Below, piece by piece: positions 1 through 9,814 of a stretch of 64,000 bases of DNA; position 1 is the stretch's first letter; the number at the start of each line of letters is the position of its first letter. Made by a program: the position numbers and the translations under genes. The notes under the pieces are model-generated. The model did no database searches, was not told where the DNA came from, and saw only the letters and a program-made list of their open reading frames with translations. Source of the stretch: Phytophthora sp. 'mugwort' (taxonomy: Eukaryota > Oomycota > Peronosporomycetes > Peronosporales > Peronosporaceae); assembly GCA_033558025.1 (NCBI GenBank), contig JAUCEF010000010.1, forward strand, positions 149,001 through 213,000, read 5' to 3'.

Positions 1-1690
1 CTCAGTTGCAGGTATCATTGATTCTTTAGTTTAATGCTTATTTGGTGTAAGTACGGCCGCCCTGCAACATGGTGACGACGCGAGCTTTTCGTCATTTCCT
101 AGCCGGTGTTACTGGGGACGTTACCACACCACCCAGCAATATCCTAGACAACCACTCTGACAAAGTCAAGAATGATGCCTCCGAACTGTTGGCAGAGGAC
201 TTCAAAGAGCTTCACGAAACAGGGTTCATGACCTTGGAGCACGACTTGTGTAGAACAGCTCTAAGAACTGCATCGTTGGTGCTTCCTGTAGCTTTGTTGA
301 CCGGTACTAGCGACCAAGACGCCTGGCACTCCCGGCACAAGTCAAAAATGATGGACATGGCTCCGAGGAGGCTGCTGAGGTGCTGGACGAGCAGCTGAAG
401 GCCCGATATCTCCGACACAGCTGTAGCCGCTCGGAAAGCTTTGACTCGACTCTGCAGACAGAATGTACAATACACGCCCTCAATTTTTGTATTGGTTACG
501 GAATGGGGGCTAAGGAGAACGTGCCGCGATATGGTACGTCAAGGACAAAAAAAGAGAGATGTACGTCAAGATGCGGTTCGTAGTCATCCGAGGGCGGAGC
601 GTTCCCGGAAGTAGCGCGGCGATTCGAAAGTTGCGTGCTACTAACAATTTGTTCGGTCGAGCAAGTCGCCCTAAGCTTATTGCCCGCCTCAGCGAAGTTC
701 AAAGTTTCACAAACTGCCTCAGGTGGCAGCTCTAACTTACGTCGATGTCCGCATGGCTTCGACAAGCAAACTCTTCCGTCGCTCTATCATTAACTATCCG
801 GTTTTCCAAGCGTTCTTTCAGATCGCGGGGGTGCCAAGAGATACAAAAAACGTCTTCAAATGTATTTCGCTCGCTGGATGGCAGTTGGTGACTCAGGTGG
901 AGGCACCAATGAGCGAGTGGCGGAGCTAGCTCTGGTGAAATTCAGTTGGCTACTATTTTAAGTTTCCTGGGTGCTATTTGAACGGAGCTTGTGACCCGAC
1001 AACCAACGAGAAAACAAATCCACGAAGCTGTCTGACCTATCAGAACTGACCCAGCACTGTATTAAGCGCACACTGCACTAGATCGACGAGCGCCTACCGA
1101 AGCCGTCAATACAAATGGGCTGGCCCTGCTTCTTGACCTGCGGACCGAGGCAGCAGCCAAAAATTTCCTGCCCATCCCTGACCACTCAGAGGCTGTAGCT
1201 AACAAGATTTTATATGAAAAAGAGCGCTGTAGCGCATCGAGCGCAGAGTCTCAATGCGAACGCAGGTCCAGGAGATGGTACAGCTCTTTCGGTTTCGAGC
1301 TGACAACGTGGAGACGACAACAGCTGCTCGGACACTGTAGCGGACTTAATGTACGGGGAAGAGGTATCACAACCGGTCGAGGAGAACACTGCTGATGCTT
1401 CGCTAAACGCAATTCCGACGCGTTATTGGAAATATCGCTTGGGCTTCGAGTTGAGTGGGTTGAAGTGGTGAAGAGGAAATGCACCAACAATGACAGGCTT
1501 GATAAGGTTTTAGCCAAGCTGAGCGCGCGTGATTGGATACGAAACGTTTGTGTGTGGATCTGGAGCAATTATGCGGGAACGTTGACATTTGCCGTCGGTT
1601 TGCAGAGGTTGGCTAGGCCACGTACCCATCGATATCCAAACTAGCAGTCTTCTTGGCTTGGACGGGTTGCTCGACGGCGTTTTCAGGAAC
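1..1690. other. no recognisable gene
   Basis: Only short open frames occur here. The longest plus-strand pieces (69-398, 380-583, 723-929, 1426-1644) overlap in different frames and match no family I recognise. They could be the remains of a decayed gene or element, but I cannot support a call. Confidence 0.4.
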
Positions 1691-1702
1691 GCTGTTTTGA
1701 CA

Positions 1703-1732
1703 GGCTCATTGTAATGAGCCCACTGCGCAGTG
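1703..1732. repeat. two abutting perfect palindromes
   Basis: GGCTCATT-GT-AATGAGCC (1703-1720) is followed directly by CACTGCGCAGTG (1721-1732). About 60 bases further on is a TATA-like string (ctatatataa, about 1795-1804). The layout could be a promoter, for instance of a solo LTR, with dyad binding sites. No gene start can be tied to it. Confidence 0.5.
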
Positions 1733-1998
1733 CGGCTGTCGCTGTTTGGTTAAAACCTACCGAGCCTCCCCGCCTCCGAAAAGTTCCTTACCTGCTATAT
1801 ATAACCTGCCTCAAACCTCCGCAAACCCTTTTGTATGTGGTCCACAGCTGAAGAAGAAAATAACGAAAACGCCGTATTTGGAACGGCAACAACAACACAG
1901 CGGAGACAATTGAGAAGAAAATGCAGAATCCATCTTTTAAAATTTAACATGCATCGGACTAGCATAGTGTCAGGTAATAATCAGGGTGAACAAAGAGA

Positions 1999-2649
1999 TT
2001 AACAAGCTGCCACAACACCGGCTTGTGCTGGCGTTTGGCCGGAAACAGTCGAGGTGGATTGACCGCGAAACGAACTCCAAACTCCGCACAAATCACGATA
2101 GGTATCTGCTAGATCCGACTTTGGGTTGCGGCGAGGTGGGGGCTCGCACAGAGATGAATTCGGATGAGGATCGGTGTTTGAACTTGACGTTTGGTCCTGA
2201 TTTGAGCGGTTATCCAGATTACGGTTTAACCCGTTCATATGCGACCGAGTATGAGCGCTGGGACGCTTTTTTTTTTCTCGGACCAGCTTGCACGGATCGC
2301 AGGTTAGTTGTAGTTCCTCGACGTTGCTGGTGAGAACTCGGAGGACAGCTTGGATTCGGCGCTTGGCACTCGGGATCAGCCTGGCGTGTTTTAGATGCGC
2401 TGCGTAGCCGATAGCGACAGGGTTGGCGCTCACTCGATGGAGTCTGAAAATCCTGGTTTGATCGGGTCTGAGTCCTTGAGTGATGAGCACGAATGAAAGC
2501 ACGAGAGGAAGCACTGCTTGGTGTTCTTGGGTGACAGTCAAATGCATTTGGTATGCACCGCTCGGTCGTTGAGCGTGGGGACTTGATCCCTGGAAAACGG
2601 GATCAGGGGGTCGGAGCTCATCCATTGCCTTCTGTAAGCGAGCCAGCAC
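1999..2649 (-). other. unassigned long open frame
   Basis: An open frame of 216 codons on the minus strand has no ATG at its 5' end; its first usable start codon is GTG, which makes translation as drawn doubtful. The product would be basic and polar, with an Asn/Ser/Pro-rich C-terminal half and no motif I recognise. A frame this long could occur by chance once in a window of this size. It may be part of an old retroelement gag or simply spurious. Confidence 0.15.
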
Positions 2650-3091
2650 GCGGTTTGCGGCCTCACAAGATCCAGGATGGTTTTATTTGGTGTTTGTGTG
2701 GTGGAGGTACAGGATGTCAAAGCAGGTATTGGAGGTTCTTGCAGGTTGCTAGCGGGAAGGTATGTTAAGGGAGGCTAACTTAACTGAGACAACAGCCCTA
2801 CTGCGCACAAGGACGGACAACGAGTGGGTCCAGCGGCAACTGATACTACGCCACAATCGTATTGGAATCAGGCGAATGGAGGAAAGAAAGCGGGAGCTGT
2901 GTCAGGTGCAGATGTAGCTAATGTTAGGTATAGCTAGTAAAACTATATTACTACTATAGTTTAATATTATGTTTACTATCTACTATCACATCACTAGTTT
3001 CAACCGCCGCAAAATTGCGTCCTTTCAAGATAAGATCACTTGGCCGCCTCTTCGTGGGCATTGTCCGAAGTCGTCCGTACACACCAGAGCA
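2650..3091. other. upstream region of the AP-2 sigma gene
   Basis: I see no gene here. The AT-rich stretch at about 2925-3000 lies just upstream of the AP-2 sigma start and presumably holds its 5' UTR and promoter. No TATA box or initiator can be assigned with confidence. Confidence 0.3.
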
Positions 3092-3698
3092 ATGGTAAGA
3101 CCTGCCATTTCTCTAGCTATATACTATCTCTCCATGCAGCTCACTGAGCAACCATCCAGCAATTAATACAGCTTCGTTCTCACTCGATTCTCTGTAGATC
3201 CGTTTCTTCCTGCTGCAGAACCGTCAGGGCAAGACTCGACTGTCCAAGTGGTACGTGCCACCGCCAGAGGACCAGGAAAAGGCGCGTCTGGAGGCCGAGA
3301 TCCACCGTCTCGTAGTGGCTCGTGATGCCAAGCACACCAACTTCATCGAGTTCCGTAACTACAAGCTTATTTACCGTCGCTATGCCGGACTTTTCTTCAT
3401 TCTGGGCGTGGATCTCGCAGCCAATGAGCTGCTGGGACTCGAGACCATCCATCTCTTCGTTGAGCTGCTGGACCAGCAATTCGCCAATGTCTGCGAGCTC
3501 GACATCGTCTTTAACTTTAACAAGGTACGGCCAGTCTTAACAATCTGCCAGTCTCGATCCAAAGAACTTACTAGTGTAACCTGTGTGCACTTTCAGGTCT
3601 ACTCTATGCTGGACGAGTACATCCTTGGTGGTGAAGTGCAAGAAACCTCCAAGCGCGAGATGCTCGACCGCATTCGAGAGCTGGAGAAGCTCGAGTAG
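3092..3698 (+). CDS. AP2S1: AP-2 clathrin adaptor complex sigma subunit
   Basis: This is the small (sigma) chain of the AP-2 adaptor, which links clathrin to cargo and PIP2-rich plasma membrane during endocytosis. The coding exons are 3092-3094, 3198-3524 and 3597-3698, giving 143 residues; the human protein has 142. Exon 1 holds only the ATG. The first intron (3095-3197, GTAAGA..CTGTAG) joins it to ATC CGT TTC, restoring the family N-terminus MIRF-LLQNR-GKTRL-KWY. Exon 2 carries the conserved [20 protein letters not shown] and [11 protein letters not shown] blocks. The second intron (3525-3596, GTACGG..TTTCAG) leads to the [13 protein letters not shown] terminus. That intron is 72 bases with no in-frame stop, so reading through it also gives an open frame. 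AP-1 sigma is a less likely alternative, because the [13 protein letters not shown] end and overall length fit AP-2 better. Confidence 0.93.
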
Positions 3699-3874
3699 AG
3701 CAGCTCGATGGCTTAGCTTTTAAGCCGGCACGGTAAACTGAACACTTGAGGTCGATAATATCACTTCCGTCTATACTTTTCCACGGTCTTGAGCTCGTTT
3801 CTAACCTGAATTTCTATTCAAACGAGTCAGCCAAAGCAAAAATGAGCTGCTGGATCACGAGCGAGCATATCGCC

Positions 3875-6604
3875 TCAGATTGCTGCGTTCACCTCGCTCG
3901 TAGTAGTTTCTAACGTATCAGCCTGACTGCTACTAGGTACTCCTTCAGCAGGCTCCTCACCACTATCGGGACCTACATCAATGAGCTCCACGTCCTTTGA
4001 ATGCACAGCCGCAGCGACCTCTTCAGGGTTCACTAGCTCGTCATCGGCACTTGAAGATGCATCCTTCACTTCTTCATCATTGAGTGAAGAAACCACCGCA
4101 TCGCTCTTCTTCACTTCCGTTTCTAACGATGCGGAAACTCCCTCAGAGTCCAGTTCACACGCACTTGCTTCTACAACAGGAAACACATTGTCATCCGTCA
4201 CAACCTCCGCGGGTACCGCAGCCTCCGATGGCACAACACCATTGGAAATATCCGTGCTCGCTTGCTCGGTTTTGACATCACACGAAGCCTCCTCCATTAC
4301 AGTGTCCTCGGACGCCGATTTAATGAGTTCACTGGCTTCCGCTGTCACACCCATGCGTGCAACATCACTTTTAAGCACCTCAATCTTCAAGGCAGACTCC
4401 TTGGCACTCACCTCTCCCTTTTCACCATCCGACGAACGAAAAAACTCGTTCGCGACCAGAAAATGCACAATCTGCAGCATCTTGCGCTGCTCAACACGTA
4501 CGTCTTTCGCCAGTAACTTGCGCAGGAGAGACTTCTGCTCGCCACGCCACTGCTGCTCAGTAGTACGATCTTTTGATGCCTTCTGCGAACGCTCACACTG
4601 TCCCGATAGCACTGCTGTATCGTGAGAGAATGGACAATACATCCCCTTGGAGCACGAGCCCTTGAACATCATGGCACGACAGCCGAACGCCGAGCGATCA
4701 TGGCTGTACTTACAATGTCCTTCGTCGAACCGACAATGGCCACGCGTGAACCACTTACACAGCATCGTTTTGCGCTGCTTCTTCACTGGTGGCTCTTGTG
4801 TGCCAGAATCGGGAGCTGCCACGTTCGTAGGAGCATTTCGAAGCACAATCTGAGCCTTAGCTTCTTCATCCTCCTCAATCTCGCCTTCCTCTAAATCTTC
4901 TTCGGAAGAAAGTGAGAGATTTCGCTTACCCGCCACTGGTGTCGCAACTGGCGTCGTCACCGCAGGCTTCGGCATACGCGACATGGCAAGCCACTTCTTG
5001 CGGCGCTCTTCCCGCCACTTGGAAATATCCTCGGCAGAATTCCCAACAAGCACCATAAACTTCTGGCCTTCCACATCGATTTCCTTGAGTCCTTGACCAG
5101 CATATTGCCCATGCGCCGTCTGATAGTGCGCCGTAACAACTCGCTTCGAGGCGGAGAATTCACAGTCTGAGCATGTCACGTGGGTGCTAACGTGTGCTTC
5201 GTACTGAGAGGCAATCACGAAGCTCTTAACGCACGTTTCGCACTTCCACACCTGCTGCCCAGCCTGAGCCTGAGGCTTCTGCTGACCGTATCCATCGTCG
5301 TCGTACGGAAGCGGGGGCTGCGAGCTGGGGGGCAGTGGAGGAGCTGGGCCATCGGGTAAAGGCGGCTGACTGCTAGGCTCATTTTTCATTCTAAACTCCG
5401 AGCTCTCTGGGGTAGCGTTGATGAAAGGTTCACCAATTCTCCGTGGGTCCAGTGGCTTTGTTCCAGGAAGCGGTGGAGCAGTAGCCCACTGTCGATCCGG
5501 GTCCGGTCCAGGCCCATAGCGCTGCTGAAGCTGATCTTCCTGTCGAGAACCGAAGCGATCGTTCTCGTTCGCGAAAAGAGGACAATTCTGCTTCCAGTGA
5601 CCGGGCTGGTTGCAGTTATGACAGACGTATGACGGCGGAGGTGGACGATGCTGCTTGATGGGGTGTCGATCGTGCCGGTCCTGGCGACGGTCGTGGAATC
5701 GAGGGTTTTGGTCTCTTTGATAGTGGTGTTGTTCCATCAGTGATGGTCCCTGCTGTCCGTAGGCTGGCGGAGCTCCAAATTGCTGCTGCTGAGGTGGAGG
5801 CTGCTGCCATTGTTGGTCTTGTGGTGGCGGGGACGGTTTCCATTGCTGATCATGTGGAGGCGGAGCAAAATTCCAATCGCCGCGTGGGTCCTGTGGTGGT
5901 AGCGGGGGCTGATTTGACTCTTGGTATTGCGACTGCGGATCCTCCAGCGGGACTGGAGCGTAAGCCTGCTGTCTCGTTCGCGTCGCATCTGCGTAGTCTG
6001 TCGGAGGCTGTGGACGCGCCGGTACCAATGGCATCGGCGGATTGTCCGAGTACCGGGGGTTCTCGTCCTGAAATTGCTGCTGCTGGAATTGCTGGTTCTG
6101 ATACTGCGGAGACGGCAGCTGCTGGAAGTTGTTCATGGGCTCTTGGTGCCTATCTATCGGTGGAGGCGGTAGAGGAGGGTTCCCATGGTTGTATCCCGCC
6201 TGCTCATCTCCATAACCATGTTGCTGCTGGAATTGTGGTTGCTGCTGGTATTGGTCTTGTGGAGGCTGGTACGGGGGCTGATACGGAGGCTGGAACTGGT
6301 CCTGTGGCGGGGGATACTGCGGAGGGAAACCTTGCTGAGGAGGAGCGTACCCCTGCTGCCGAGGGGGGTACCCTTGCGGCGGACCATACTGCTGTGGAGG
6401 GTATGCCTGTGGTGGCGGAGCGTATCCCTGATCGTACCCCTGGTCCTCATGCCGTCGTTGCTGTTGCTGGAAGTGCTGAAAGCCGTTTCGGCCTCCGCGG
6501 CCGCCGCCGCGCCCTCGTCCTCTGCCTCCTCCGCGTCCTCGCCCACCGCCGCGTCCACGCCCGAAGCCTCGCCCGCCGCGGAAGTTGCTGCTTCCGCGCT
6601 CCAT
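3875..6604 (-). CDS. NUFIP1/Rsa1-like snoRNP assembly factor with RGG, CCHC, C2H2 and CCCH modules
   Basis: A 909-residue protein in a single exon. The start is the ATG at 6604 (MERGSSNF); an upstream in-frame extension to 6760 lacks composition typical of the protein. In order it has an RGG box (residues about 8-40), a long Pro/Gln/Tyr-rich low-complexity tract (to about 320), a CCHC zinc knuckle (CHNCNQPGHWKQNC, about 325-338), a C2H2 finger pair (CETC..H..H and CSDC..H..H, about 450-500), the NUFIP1 motif DISKWREERRKKWL (about 525-540), two CCCH fingers (about 613-660) and an acidic Ser/Glu-rich tail. In NUFIP1/Rsa1 the KWREERRK segment binds the SNU13 15.5K protein during box C/D snoRNP assembly with the R2TP complex. 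Plant NUFIP relatives also carry CCCH fingers. The role is inferred from that motif. The protein is probably nuclear and RNA-binding. Confidence 0.82.
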   Translation of the reverse strand: MERGSSNFRGGRGFGRGRGGGRGRGGGRGRGRGGGRGGRNGFQHFQQQQRRHEDQGYDQGYAPPPQAYPPQQYGPPQGYPPRQQGYAPPQQGFPPQYPPPQDQFQPPYQPPYQPPQDQYQQQPQFQQQHGYGDEQAGYNHGNPPLPPPPIDRHQEPMNNFQQLPSPQYQNQQFQQQQFQDENPRYSDNPPMPLVPARPQPPTDYADATRTRQQAYAPVPLEDPQSQYQESNQPPLPPQDPRGDWNFAPPPHDQQWKPSPPPQDQQWQQPPPQQQQFGAPPAYGQQGPSLMEQHHYQRDQNPRFHDRRQDRHDRHPIKQHRPPPPSYVCHNCNQPGHWKQNCPLFANENDRFGSRQEDQLQQRYGPGPDPDRQWATAPPLPGTKPLDPRRIGEPFINATPESSEFRMKNEPSSQPPLPDGPAPPLPPSSQPPLPYDDDGYGQQKPQAQAGQQVWKCETCVKSFVIASQYEAHVSTHVTCSDCEFSASKRVVTAHYQTAHGQYAGQGLKEIDVEGQKFMVLVGNSAEDISKWREERRKKWLAMSRMPKPAVTTPVATPVAGKRNLSLSSEEDLEEGEIEEDEEAKAQIVLRNAPTNVAAPDSGTQEPPVKKQRKTMLCKWFTRGHCRFDEGHCKYSHDRSAFGCRAMMFKGSCSKGMYCPFSHDTAVLSGQCERSQKASKDRTTEQQWRGEQKSLLRKLLAKDVRVEQRKMLQIVHFLVANEFFRSSDGEKGEVSAKESALKIEVLKSDVARMGVTAEASELIKSASEDTVMEEASCDVKTEQASTDISNGVVPSEAAVPAEVVTDDNVFPVVEASACELDSEGVSASLETEVKKSDAVVSSLNDEEVKDASSSADDELVNPEEVAAAVHSKDVELIDVGPDSGEEPAEGVPSSSQADTLETTTSEVNAAI

Positions 6605-6784
6605 AGTCAACTTACTATTGGGGGTTACGACTAGGGAATTCCAAAATGACTGGTACAGGTCTAACACTAAATTCGCACTTAGAAGAGGTACGACCACGTG
6701 TTGAAGTTGATGCTGTCTGGAGGTTTGTACACTCGAGGGAGAGCAGGTCCTAGATATCACAGGAACTTTAATACTACCAACATG

Positions 6785-7250
6785 TTAAAGGCCTTGTGAT
6801 TGAAGGTGCGGGAATTTCATCCGGCCTTGGCGACCAACATTGCGAGTGCTGACTCCCGTTTCAGTAGCGCCAAGAACGGTGGGGTATACTGGTCTAAACC
6901 GCTTGTCAAGCCGTTCGAGACGAGAGCGATCGGGTGGTTGAGAGTGTCGTGCTGCTACCGTTGGTACGTCGCCAACCCGAGTTTCCGATGCAACTTTTGC
7001 ATCTGTTTCTTCCTCAGCTGTCTGTTTCTTCCTCAGTTGTTCAGACTGGACATGTTGCACCCTGGGACAGGCGCTGGTTACGTCGATGGCTTTCTGCTCC
7101 AGCTTAGATTTGACCACTTGTCGTGGTCATCCTGTCCGTGGCACCGGCTTCGCCCTCATTTCGCCCACCAGTATCCATGTTTTCGGAGCCGGGGGTATGT
7201 ACGTCGGTGTGCTTATTCTTGGGAGAAGCCATGAGCTCCTTAGGGTGATT
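6785..7250 (-). pseudogene. possible small or broken gene, product unknown
   Basis: Two minus-strand frames follow each other. The first starts at an ATG near 7231 (MASPKNKHTDVHTPGSENMD, about 43 residues, ending near 7103). The second, open from 7117 to 6785 with only a GTG at its start, encodes a charged stretch (KKQTAEEETDAKV...) rich in Arg and Glu. Joined by one frameshift or an unseen intron they would give a hydrophilic protein of about 150 residues. I recognise no family. A direct duplication of about 19 bases (TCTGTTTCTTCCTCAG, about 7003-7040) lies inside. The region sits between the divergent NUFIP-like start and the Myb-like 3' end. Confidence 0.25.
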
Positions 7251-7389
7251 TGTCGGTGTCTTTTCCTTTCAAGGTAAAGATGAACTCCACGTAAAAACTG
7301 GCTGTCAAGATCTTGTCTTCCCATTTCGTCTCATAATATACGCAGTTCGCGAGTTGGTGCTGATAAATTAGTCAGATCGGCCGCTTCCC

Positions 7390-7542
7390 ATGGCTAGTCC
7401 TACGTCGAAATACGGGCAGGAACAGGCTAATGAGTACTTGAAGTACGCAATGAATATATTAACCTCTTTTGCACTGTACCATTATGTGTCACCGCTGGAT
7501 GCCTTCTGTCCGGAGAAACTGCTACAGTCACTCAATTTAAAG
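7390..7542 (+). CDS. possible single exon of an unknown gene
   Basis: An ATG in good context (CCCATGG) opens 51 codons beginning MASPTSKYGQEQANEYLKYA and ends at an AAG|GTACGG splice-donor-like junction. The amino acid composition looks like a folded protein. No convincing downstream exon is visible, because the sequence after the donor soon enters the opposite-strand Myb-like gene. Without splicing the frame runs to 7707. It may be a real first exon of an overlapping gene, a gene remnant, or chance. I do not recognise the product. Confidence 0.2.
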
Positions 7543-7602
7543 GTACGGCAGTATCATGATTCGTTTGGTTTCAGCCACGCAGCATCAGGATTAATGCGTT
7601 GG

Positions 7603-9374
7603 TCATTTTGCGTCGGATTTGGCAGTTGCTGTTCCATCTTTCTGCTCTTGTACAGCTTTCGGTGCAATGGCAGTCGTACTTGTCGAAGCAGGACTCTTGG
7701 GCTTTGATGCAGTTGCAGCAACCGCAGCAGCATGTGCGAGCAGAGCAGCAGTTGGGTCCGTCCTCTGCATTGTGGCACTGCTTGTCTGTAACGGCGAAGC
7801 TGTCGGCTTTAATGCTGGCGCAGGCGCCGGAGTTAACTTCGGTTCATTGTTTCTTGTCCCCGTTGCCTTCTGCCAAATCCGTAAACGCACTACTTCTCGG
7901 TTGAACCGCTCAACATCATGCGCAGCCAGCGCTTGGCACTGGCGTCGCACTTCCGCAGATGCCTCTCCGAATCGACGTTGGATATCTGCAGTAGACAATT
8001 CGAGACTTGCCCCCGGTGTTTTTCTCGCTTCCTCTTCCCGAAGACGGAGCTCAAAGAATTCTAGCTCGGACCTAGCACGTTTCGCTGCTGGGGGAGGTGT
8101 TGAAGACGGCGTGAGCACGCGCGGAGGCGTCGACGCTAATTTGGGCTTTTTAGCCGCTGTTGCAACACTGGTCATCACTGCTTGCTTCCTTTTCACATTT
8201 GTTAGTGAGCCTGGCCCTGCACTGCTAGACCCCGGTGTTGCTGCAGACTTCACAACCAGTGCTCGTACTGGTGGGTTCGCCTTCCGTTTCAAAAACCTGG
8301 ACGCCACGAATGTCAATGGCAATGCGTCTTTCTGACTGAAAGGACGATACCAAGCGTCCGGCGCCCCCGTCGGCAGCGAGTAAGTCGGGTACAGCCGCAC
8401 TGACGACTCGTTCTCCTTCTCCATCATCTCCGGTGTGTCATCTCCCTGCGTCTTCTCCTGTTTAGGTCCTTGCGTCTCGCCAGCCTCGACCTGTTCTGCC
8501 TCCTCACTGCTTTTCGCTGCTACTTCAGAAGTAGCAACCCGTTCATCCTGTTCTTCGGTCGTCCCCCCAGTTGCCACCAATTGAACCTCCTTCGCTACTG
8601 CGTTCGCTCTTCTAGCCGTTAGTTGGGCGTTAATTTCCTTTGGCGTTTTGTGAAGCTCCTCTTCATCCGAATCCGGTAGCAACTCGTCCTCCTTAACCGT
8701 TTCGACCACCGGAATTTCACCATAGGCCAAGAACTTCCAGAGGTGCTGACACTCTCGGGGCGTCATTCGTAGCTTGTGTATCATCTCCATCTTCTTGGCG
8801 ACTGGTTTCCATCTGATCAAGGCTGTAACAATACGTAACCTTTTAGTTTACGCTCTAGTTTACAGTAGTGTAATCCCTTCGTGTACCCCACATACATACC
8901 TGGAGACTTGGCCTCGTCCAGTACCGTGGGCGCCATCGTCTGCTTCTTCAATTGACCCAGAATCACCTCGCACAACAGCGCGCAGTCGTGGCTCGAGTAC
9001 CGGCCCAGTACCTTGCCGTCGTCGAGTACTCCACGGGGGTCCGAGGAAGGTATCCCCTGGGTTACGCTCGAGTTGGAGCCGGTGTGCGCCGCCGCACGCA
9101 GCCGTCGCCGCTGACCGTTGGGCCCTACGCCGTCCACGACGACGGATACACGGTTGAAGGAGGCGGAAAGCGGTGCTCCGCCGCGCATGGGCGACGAGTT
9201 GCGCGATGCGGGGGTGGACGCCGGAGACGCTGAGCGGGTTACGCGGCGGCGTTGCGAGCGGCGAGACACACAGGAAGAAGTTGGTGGTAGAGTAGGAGGG
9301 GCAGCAGATGCAGCGGCCTTGGCACTGGGTTGGTGCTCGCGCTTGGAGCGGCGCGGCCCAGGCTCCGAGTCCAT
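7603..9374 (-). CDS. Myb/SANT-like nuclear protein
   Basis: Two exons, 9374-8900 and 8822-7603, give 564 residues. The intron (8899-8823, 77 bases, GTATGT..TTACAG) splits a codon after its first base and joins DEAKSP to A-LIRWKPVAKKM. The spliced junction builds a SANT/Myb-like helix set (about residues 123-195) with a tryptophan at RWKPVA and the closing helix RMTPRECQHLWKFLAYGE. This pattern fits Myb-like DNA- or histone-binding domains. The N-terminus is basic and Ser/Ala/Pro-rich. The C-terminus has a Lys/Pro-rich segment (KKPKLAS, AAKRARSE), a charged helix (ELEFFELRLREEEARK) and a low-complexity Ala/Thr/Lys tail. The ATG at 9374 is the first in frame. Function is inferred as chromatin or transcription related; the exact subfamily is unknown. 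Confidence 0.72.
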
Positions 9375-9814
9375 GGCGCACTACGTTCGGAAGTGCAGAC
9401 AAGCCAACTAGTGCAACATGCGGGCAACTTGTGAGCAGCATCTGGCAACATAATCTTTGCATCGAATCTCTAAAAATCCTGTGAGAAATTCTACTAGTAG
9501 TGTATCGAGATATTAAAAGGTGGAGGAAATCCGCTTTGGGGTCGTTTGGATTCCTCAAGTGGAACTCGCCCCGTTAGATTGGAACCTACCGTGTTTTGAA
9601 GAAATAAATCCCGGATCCTACTACATTTGCTACTCCATTATTTTGTAGCATGTATTCGAAGTGACCTTAAAAGAACAGAATGTTGTGTGGTGCTTTCTTA
9701 TCTAGTGAATGATATGTGGCGTTTTTTATGTAGCTATATGCTCAAAGTATCCTATCTCTCTTGTCTATTCAGTACTTAGCCGTAGCCTATGGCTTGTGAG
9801 TAGTCAGTACACAT

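Noticed and set aside
3981..4625. 214-codon Ser/Thr-rich plus-strand frame
   Set aside because: Antisense shadow of the acidic tail of the NUFIP-like protein.
5740..6606. 288-codon plus-strand open frame
   Set aside because: Lies antisense to the low-complexity RGG and Pro/Gln region of the NUFIP-like gene; its composition mirrors that tract and has no motif.
7619..8335. 238-codon plus-strand open frame
   Set aside because: Antisense shadow of the Ala/Thr/Lys-rich half of the Myb-like gene.
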